Of a stretch of DNA of 64,000 bases, positions 57,601 to 64,000 are shown in pieces. The stretch lies in contig NC_071354.1 of assembly GCF_943734655.1 (NCBI RefSeq), positions 174,750,411 to 174,814,410 on the forward strand, written 5' to 3'. Position 1 is the first letter of the stretch, and each line of letters begins with the position of its first letter. The notes below the pieces were generated by a model. The model worked only from the letters and a program-made list of their open reading frames with translations, was not told where the DNA came from and did no database searches. Origin of the DNA: Sabethes cyaneus. Taxonomy: Eukaryota > Arthropoda > Insecta > Diptera > Culicidae. The position numbers and the translations under genes are program-made.

Positions 57601-60256
57601 GAAATAAAATTATTTTCAGGGATCCTTAATTGTGGTCGTGATGGTATTAAAGTTGGAAGAAAATCCGGTTTAAAGCGAATTTTTGGCGGCCATTCTGTCT
57701 CTAATTTTTTTTAATTTTTAGGGTTCAGGAAAGTGTTATTGTTCCATGGAAGTCAAGACTCCTCCAAAACTTTGCTTATCGCTCTTATGAGTGAAGTTAT
57801 CATAGTGTAATTCTGAGAACTACTTTTGTACTCAAGCCTCTGACATTTTGGTAGTACACGTGGTCATCAGTCAGTCATATTATTGCCACAATACTGCCAT
57901 TGAGTAATATGCACCGAAAAGACAATTTCTACTCAAAGAATGTTCATCGAATTGATTTCGATGAATGCTCAAAGTAAGCTCATCAAATTGAATGCTCATC
58001 GATACGGTTTATCTCCCGATGAAAAACGCATATCATCGATATGTGAAGTTTGGTACTTGCTGACCATTGTCACTATATATACATACTCTGGCGTACTCAA
58101 AACCAAGCAAAGTGGCACCTATGTCTGATTTTGGAGAAAAAATCTAGTACAATGAAAAAATTGGATGACTTTTACAGAATACATCCATTAGTGGACAGTG
58201 AAAATGAATTTTTCTGTGAAAACAAACCGCTTATCAAAAAATTACTCCTACATTTTGGACTACGAAAAGCGATTGGTTCCGCCTTGCAAGGCTCCCGATT
58301 TTTGCAACCACTAGACTATAAATAAAGTGACTATATTGCTGACCAGTTAATTAGTTTTTAGAATAAGACAAGGTTAGTCCAGCATAATCGACCGAACTGA
58401 CCTGCTAATTTTGTTGATAAATCCCGTAGAAACTTCATGCTCGTTAAAAGACTCTTCGATTTCGTTTTGAACCTAATCTGAAGGTTAGAAAGTGGCTACA
58501 AAGCCAATTTTAAATAATTCGTTTGAATTTCACAATCCAACTTTCAGCAAAATTTAAATTACTCTTTGGTACTACAATAGAGCTGTTTTTTCTTCGACTC
58601 AATGTTCAATTCATTCGTTATGCTATATGCAATTCCGCCGGTAAACGGTTAAGCTTCTTCAGTGGCACGTACATTAAATAAATTTTCCAATGTCACCACT
58701 TTTGCACACATACACACACGGTCTACGTACGGTGCACGGTGATATGAACGAAGCAATCATTTGAGCTAATTGGCACTTAATAAGGTCTGATTCGACCGTT
58801 TTTTCGGTGCACGTGACCTGAAACTTTTAGGGTTATGGAGGGAAAGGGTTGCTATAAAACCGTCCAGGTATATGTTGTGTGACGGAATAAGTTTTTGCCC
58901 AATTGGAGAGTACGTTCGCTGTAGCTCGGGCTGTTACGGTGGTAATTTGCAGTTTTTCACTGTTGAGTAAATATGTTACTTCTATCTATATTTAGTTCGT
59001 CATGTAATCAGATTTCAGAGGACAGAAAAAATAAACCCGACTAAAATCCGCTCAGCAAATCCCTCTGCGAAGGGTACACTGGAGAGTGCTGCACGGCAGG
59101 ATACCGCTCTGCGCTGCTGCGCTGTTCACCCGGAAATAGTGCATAAAGTACACGTGTTAATGTACTTTACGCGGAACGCTTTGTAGTCGTTAAATAAATA
59201 TTGAAGCAACATGGAAAGAATTGAATGCCGATTTCGCGTGCGTAAATTTAATTTATGCGGGTAGCATGTTTCGTGACACGACACGGAACCACTGAACAGG
59301 GGAAAAATACTGTGAAAGTGAAATTAAATTAGGTAAATGCTAATTTTTTTTTGTGCTCCCTCGGTTTTTGACAATTTGTTAAATACCGAAGGGTAAACAC
59401 ATGTCGTTTCACATTGTTTCAAATGTTTCAATTGAAACATTTTTCCCGGATTGATTTGGCCAAAGGGTTTTAGAATTTGTACGTTTTCAATTGCTAAAAT
59501 TTGTTAATTTCAATTGAAATATTCTTAGCAGATGTCATTACTCGAGAATATGGCTTCCTGCAGTTCTCGTTTGCATTCGTATTCACTCATGTTTATTACA
59601 CTTGATACAATAGAGCTATAAGTCATACGTAAACACGCTGTCGTAAACCAAAAAATGTAATTAAAATTAGATTCAAACTACCTGCACTCATAATAATAAA
59701 GAGTCGGCTGCAAAAAAAACCTATGAAGAGTATATTTGATGAACTAGTTTGTAATTACATGTTTGAAACAGACAAAAACATTTTAATGACGGTCATTCTC
59801 CGAGTTTTGACAATTTATGACCTGCTTTTTGCATTCATACAGAATTAGAAATAAGTTTATTGCTGCACCGAACAATGAATGTAACCATTCGATTCAACGT
59901 GAGTTATTTGGTGAGTGTCAATTCGTTTGATAAAACCCATTGGAATTGAAATGGTCACATAACGGACACATTTTTTCTTGTCAGTACTGTACATCAAATA
60001 GGACAATGGAGTGATGAGTAATTAGTAATTGCGCTTACGGCTAGTAAATTTATAACCGACCTATCCTATTTAACATGGACAATAAATTACGAGGATTGAC
60101 TTATTGAATGAATAAATCCTGTTTGCACTGGAGTGACCGTAACTCTCAATTATTATCAGTAATTGGCTGCTGGTACGTCAGAGTTGTCTCACCATCAATT
60201 TAAAAAAAACTAGTTCGAGCAATTTTATCCCGAGTCACGAAATATTTATGCGTACA
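57601..60256. other. Intron, no feature recognised
   Basis: About 2.6 kb between the mariner relics and the Helitron-like element. The frames at 57940-58325 have no known family. A GC-rich patch at 59080-59140 is short and lacks splice signals that I can support. Confidence 0.5.
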
Positions 60257-62628
60257 TCTATACCTATAAAGAAGGATTTCTGTCTGTCTGTCTGTCTGTC
60301 CTGTGTTCCTTATAGAATCAAAAACTACTGAACCAATCGGCGTGAAAATTTGCATGTAGAGGTTTTTGGGGCCAGGAAAGGTTTTAGTGATGGTTAGAGA
60401 CCCCTCCCCCCACTAAGAGGGGGGGCTCCCATACAAATGAAACACAAATTTCTGCATAACTCGAGAACTAATCAAGCAAATAGAACCAAATTTGGCATGT
60501 GGGTGTTTTCGGTGACAAGAATTTATTCTAGGGTAATTTGAGACCCCTCCCCTCTTTATAAGGGGAATTATAACTCCTCTCCCCTTTAAGAGGGGGGGGT
60601 TTCCATACAAATTTCCTCATAACTCGAGAACTAATCAAGCAAATGGAACCAAATTTGGCATGTGAAGGTTTTCGAGGGCAAGAAAATTTTCTATGTTGAA
60701 TTAGGACCCCTCCTCACTTTAAGAGGGGGGGCTCCTGTACAAATGAAATACCAATTTCCTCATAACTCGAGAACTAATCAAGCAAATGGAACCAAATTTG
60801 GCATGTGTGTGTTTTTGAAGACAAAATTTTTTTCTATGATGAATTGGGACCCCTCCCCACTTTAAGAGGGGGGGGGGCTCCTATACAAACGAAATACAAA
60901 TTTCCTTATAACTCGAGAGCTAATCCAGCAAATGGAACCAAATTTGGCATGTAGGTGTTTTTGGAGGCAAGAATGTTTTCTATGATGAATAAGAACCTCT
61001 CCCCACTTTAGGAGGGGGGGCTTCTATACAAATGAAATACAAATTTCCTCATAACTCGAGAACTAATCAAGCAAATAGAACCAAATTTGGCATGTGGGTG
61101 TTTTCGGTGACAAGAATTTATTCTATGGTAAATTGAGACCCCTCCCTCTTTATAAGGGGAATTGTAACTCCTCTCCCCTTTAAGAGGGGGGGCTTCCATA
61201 CAAATTTCCTCATAACTCGAGAACTAATCAAGCAAATGGAACCAACTTTGGCATGTGAAGGTTTTCGAGGGCAAGAAAATTTTCTACGGTGAATTAGGAC
61301 CCCTCCCCACTCTAAGAGGGGGGGCTCCTGTACAAATGAAATACAAATTTCCTCCTAACTCGAGAACTAATCAAGCAAATAGAACAACATTTGGCATGTG
61401 GGTGTTTTTTTGGTGACAAGAATTTATTCTATGGTGAATTGAGACCCCTCCCCTCTTTATAAGAGGAATTATAACTCCTCTCCCCTTTAAGAGGGGGGAC
61501 TTCCATACAAATTTCCTCATAACTCGAGAACTAATCAAGCAAATGCAACCAAATTTGGCACGTGAAGGTTTTCGAGAGCAAGAAAATTTTCTATGGTGAA
61601 TTAGGACCCCTCCCCACTTTAAGAGGAGGGGCTCCTGTACAAATGAAATACAAATTTCCTCATAACTCGAGAACTAATCAAGCGAATTGAACCAAATTTG
61701 GCATGCGTGTGTTTTTGGAGACAATTTTTTTTTCAATGATGAATTGGGACCCCTCCCCACTTTAGGAGGTGGAGTCCTATACAAACGAAATACAAATTTC
61801 CTCATAACTCGAGAACTAATCCAGCAAATGGAACCAAATTTGGTGTGTAGGTGTTTTTGGAGGCAAGAATTTTTTCTGTGATGAATTAGGACCTCTTCCC
61901 ACATTAGGAGGGGGGGCTCCAATACAAATGAAATACAAATTTCCCCATAACTCGAGAACTAATCAAGCAAATGGAACCAAATTCGGCATGTGGAGGTTTT
62001 TGGAGGCAAAAATATTTTCTACGGTGAATTAGGATCCTTCCACACTTCAAGAGGGGGGGCTTCTACACAAATGAAATACAAATTTTCTCATAATTCGAGA
62101 ACTAATCAAGCAAATGGAACCATATTTGGCATGTGGGTGTTTTTGGAGGCAACCATTTTCCCATGATGAATTAGGACTTCTTACCTTTTTAGGAGGGGGG
62201 GGGGGCTCCCATTCAAACGAAATACAAATTTGCTCATAACTTTAGAACTAATCAAGCAAATGGAACCAAATTTGGCATGTGAGAGTTTTAGATGGTAGAA
62301 TTTTTTTTCTGTGGTGTATTACGTGGGATATGGACTCTCATACAAATAAAACAGAAATTTTTGCGAAACTCAAAAACTAATCCAACTCGAGAAATTCGAG
62401 ACTCTTCCATAAAACATTAATCAATAACAAGACCACAAAAACTATCTATAGTAACACTAGATCATTCAGGACGAGCCGGTCGCGAGTGTTGCCGGTGACC
62501 CGCCGTCGGAAGCGCCGCCCACTGGGGGGCTTGCAAAACTCGAGAAGTGACAAAGATCATCCGAGATTCATGATTTATGTACAACACAGGTTAATTTGTG
62601 GCAATACGAAGTTTGTCGGGTCAGCTAG
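60257..62628 (+). mobile_element. Non-autonomous Helitron-like element
   Basis: The 5' end reads A/TCTATACCTATAAAG followed by TCTG repeats, and the 3' end reads GTCGGGTCAGCTAG/T. Helitrons start with TC, end with CTRR and insert between A and T, all of which is met. There are no terminal inverted repeats and no target duplication, as expected. A GC-rich stretch at 62470-62535 precedes the 3' end; a clear hairpin next to CTAG was not seen. Most of the interior is a tandem array. No Rep/helicase coding sequence is present. Confidence 0.7.
60440..62300. repeat. Tandem array of about 148-bp units inside the Helitron
   Basis: About 13 units share a core, AACTCGAGAACTAATCAAGC, followed by AAATGGAACCAAATTTGGCA. 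Cores lie near 60456, 60606, 60762, 60903, 61048, 61207, 61352, 61518, 61660, 61800, 61944, 62091 and 62232. Runs of G (AGAGGGGGGG) follow each. Units with CTTTATAAGGGGAATT recur near 60550, 61150 and 61455, showing that larger multi-unit blocks were duplicated. Short open frames across it are artefacts. Confidence 0.9.
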
Positions 62629-64000
62629 TAGGAAATAAAAAAGCAAGAAAAAAATTGTTTTCAAAGTAAACGCCGAGATGAGACACATTTCTTCAATTTT
62701 ACTCAATGATTTTATTGTATTTCAGAATACTGCTTTCCATCAAAGAGAAACCGAAACATTTCTAGTGGAATTTTTCAAAAATGTTAGCACAAAACCAAGC
62801 ACCAAGAAAGCGTTAATTTATGAAGTCATTACAAACAAATCGTGCGGAGGTCGTATCATGTTCACGCATCCAAGAAGGAAAATGTAATTATATCCAAGCA
62901 GTGGAAGCAGTTAAATAGGAATAAATCTTCCATAAGAGATTGAAATATTCACAAGATTTTAAAACTTCGCCTGGCATGCACGGCACACCAGAAACGTTCG
63001 CATCCTGGCGCGCGGGTGGCCTGCGCTTAGTAAATCAATTTCGGATAAGATCTAATTTATTCTCTTGATCCATTCCGCTGGAAACTTTTCTCCACCGCGA
63101 TGTTCGCCGGTGAACTTCGCTTGACGGTGGTGTCGTCTCTGGTCGGTCGGTCGGTGTCGCGGCAAGTCATTGGCGAAGGCGACACATTTTCCTAAGTGGA
63201 AAGTTTGCAAAACAAGCTTCGCATCGCTACAGGTGTGTGAGGTACGGATACGGATGCCACCGCACCAACGACCGACCGGTTTTTGCGAGCGAGCGCAACC
63301 AGCATCAGCCCAGCAGAGAAGCAACAGAACACAACAAAGAAGATTTCGTCGTTTCGTCTGCAGAGGAAAAAAAAGCACGGGTGAAGAAAAACTTCCAAGC
63401 GGAAAATGTTGGAGTGTAAAGATGAATTTTAATGCTCGTTGGAAATGTGTCCTGATAAACTGAAGCGCTGAACTGTGAGCGTTTGTTGTTTTACATATAC
63501 ATACAAAGTAACACGTTGAGTGTGAACGGCGGAATAATTCCGTGAATTGCACGTTTTGTTTTAAAACATCTTTGTTTCGGTGTGTAGGACCAACGGGTGC
63601 CGGTGTTTTCCGCGTGTTGATAGGAGTCTTTGTTCCATTAATCGGTATCATTTTCCCTGGAACTTGCGTTGACAGCTATTATAAGTCTGTCAGTTTGCTT
63701 CAGTAGTGTAATGAACAGAGAGGAACACAACAACAGTGTATGAAAAACGGGTTAAAGGTTTTCCATGTTTGTGCGAAATATGAGATAAGGCGTGAATATC
63801 AAAATAATGTGGATGGTTTTTATTTGATTGAACAACTAAATTATTGTTTTATAATCGAGTGACGTAGGTGGTTTAATGCTGTGGTTAACTTGTCTGGTAA
63901 AACATGTCTGATGGGTGGTGGGGTAGCAAGTGCATGACCAAGTAATAACCATGATGATGACAGCTACAGGCAAGAGGGGTAAATGGGTTGCATCCGAAGC
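62629..64000. other. Intron or upstream region with a GC-rich stretch
   Basis: From about 63000 to 63660 the sequence is richer in G, C and CpG than the rest of the window, with GGTCGGTCGGTCGGT and GCGAGCGAGCGC runs. A 199-codon minus-strand frame (63052-63651) and shorter plus-strand frames are open here. None has family resemblance. A pyrimidine tract and CTGCAG on the minus strand at about 63358-63375 would make a good acceptor. It could be a 5' UTR or alternative promoter, but nothing in the sequence proves it. Confidence 0.35.

Noticed and set aside
60413..61922. Several short frames in the Helitron array
   Set aside because: They repeat with the 148-bp unit, shift frame between units and carry no domain.
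63052..63651. 199-codon minus-strand open frame in the GC-rich stretch
   Set aside because: No family resemblance or coherent domain, and opposing frames are also open. Kept only as an unexplained GC-rich region.
38107..64000. Search for KCNQ S1-S6 and pore exons (GYGD block)
   Set aside because: None found by eye on the minus strand; they are probably beyond the window, though a short exon could have been missed.
1..64000. CRISPR arrays or bacterial operons
   Set aside because: The repeats here are satellites, MITEs and transposon ends; the splice signals show the sequence is eukaryotic.

Overview
This window is eukaryotic and AT-rich. It has almost no long open reading frames, but it has real splice sites and dense transposon debris. 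It looks like a large-intron locus of a dipteran insect, most likely a mosquito. That rests on the insect-type KCNQ channel exons, several mosquito-style mariner relatives (one with D37E spacing), non-LTR retrotransposon relics and short MITEs with 2-bp target duplications. I cannot name the genus.

The only host gene I can support is a voltage-gated potassium channel of the KCNQ (Kv7) family on the minus strand. Seven exons of its cytoplasmic C-terminal region are present. In transcript order they are 38031-38104, then 37382-37509 or 20590-20717, then 3119-3215, 2844-3038, 2395-2543 and 2045-2235. Phases agree across every junction. The S1-S6 and pore exons were not found and probably lie beyond base 64000. 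The last coding exon and 3' UTR probably lie before base 1. The most notable host feature is a pair of 128-nt exons, 16.7 kb apart, with the same boundary phases and 32 of 42 identical residues. They encode alternative versions of the helix B/helix C segment and look mutually exclusive.

The rest is intron filled with repeats. 5.2-7.9 kb and 16.1-17.6 kb hold long degenerate purine-rich arrays associated with a 12-bp array. 9.0-10.9 kb is a Transib-like element with a 5-bp target duplication and a nested MITE. 15.0-15.7 kb is a hAT-type MITE. 25.0-27.7 kb holds non-LTR relics on both strands with a mariner scrap between them. 31.7-34.9 kb holds a mariner relic, a MITE, a TIR element and 12-bp arrays. 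41.0-43.7 kb is one pogo-like element inside another, the inner one a foldback of eight 145-bp units. 44.9-47.1 kb is a long-TIR element with a TAA duplication and a minisatellite core. 47.5-47.95 kb is a hexanucleotide microsatellite. 51.1-57.6 kb is a mariner graveyard with a nested MITE, an internally deleted D37E element with intact ends, and a pogo-like MITE. 60.3-62.6 kb is a Helitron-like element made mostly of about 148-bp repeats. 63.0-63.7 kb is a GC-richer stretch of unknown role.

All transposase and reverse transcriptase sequences are broken, so nothing here appears able to move on its own. Several non-autonomous elements keep clean ends and target duplications. No tRNA, rRNA or CRISPR array was seen. 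There is no operon-like organisation.
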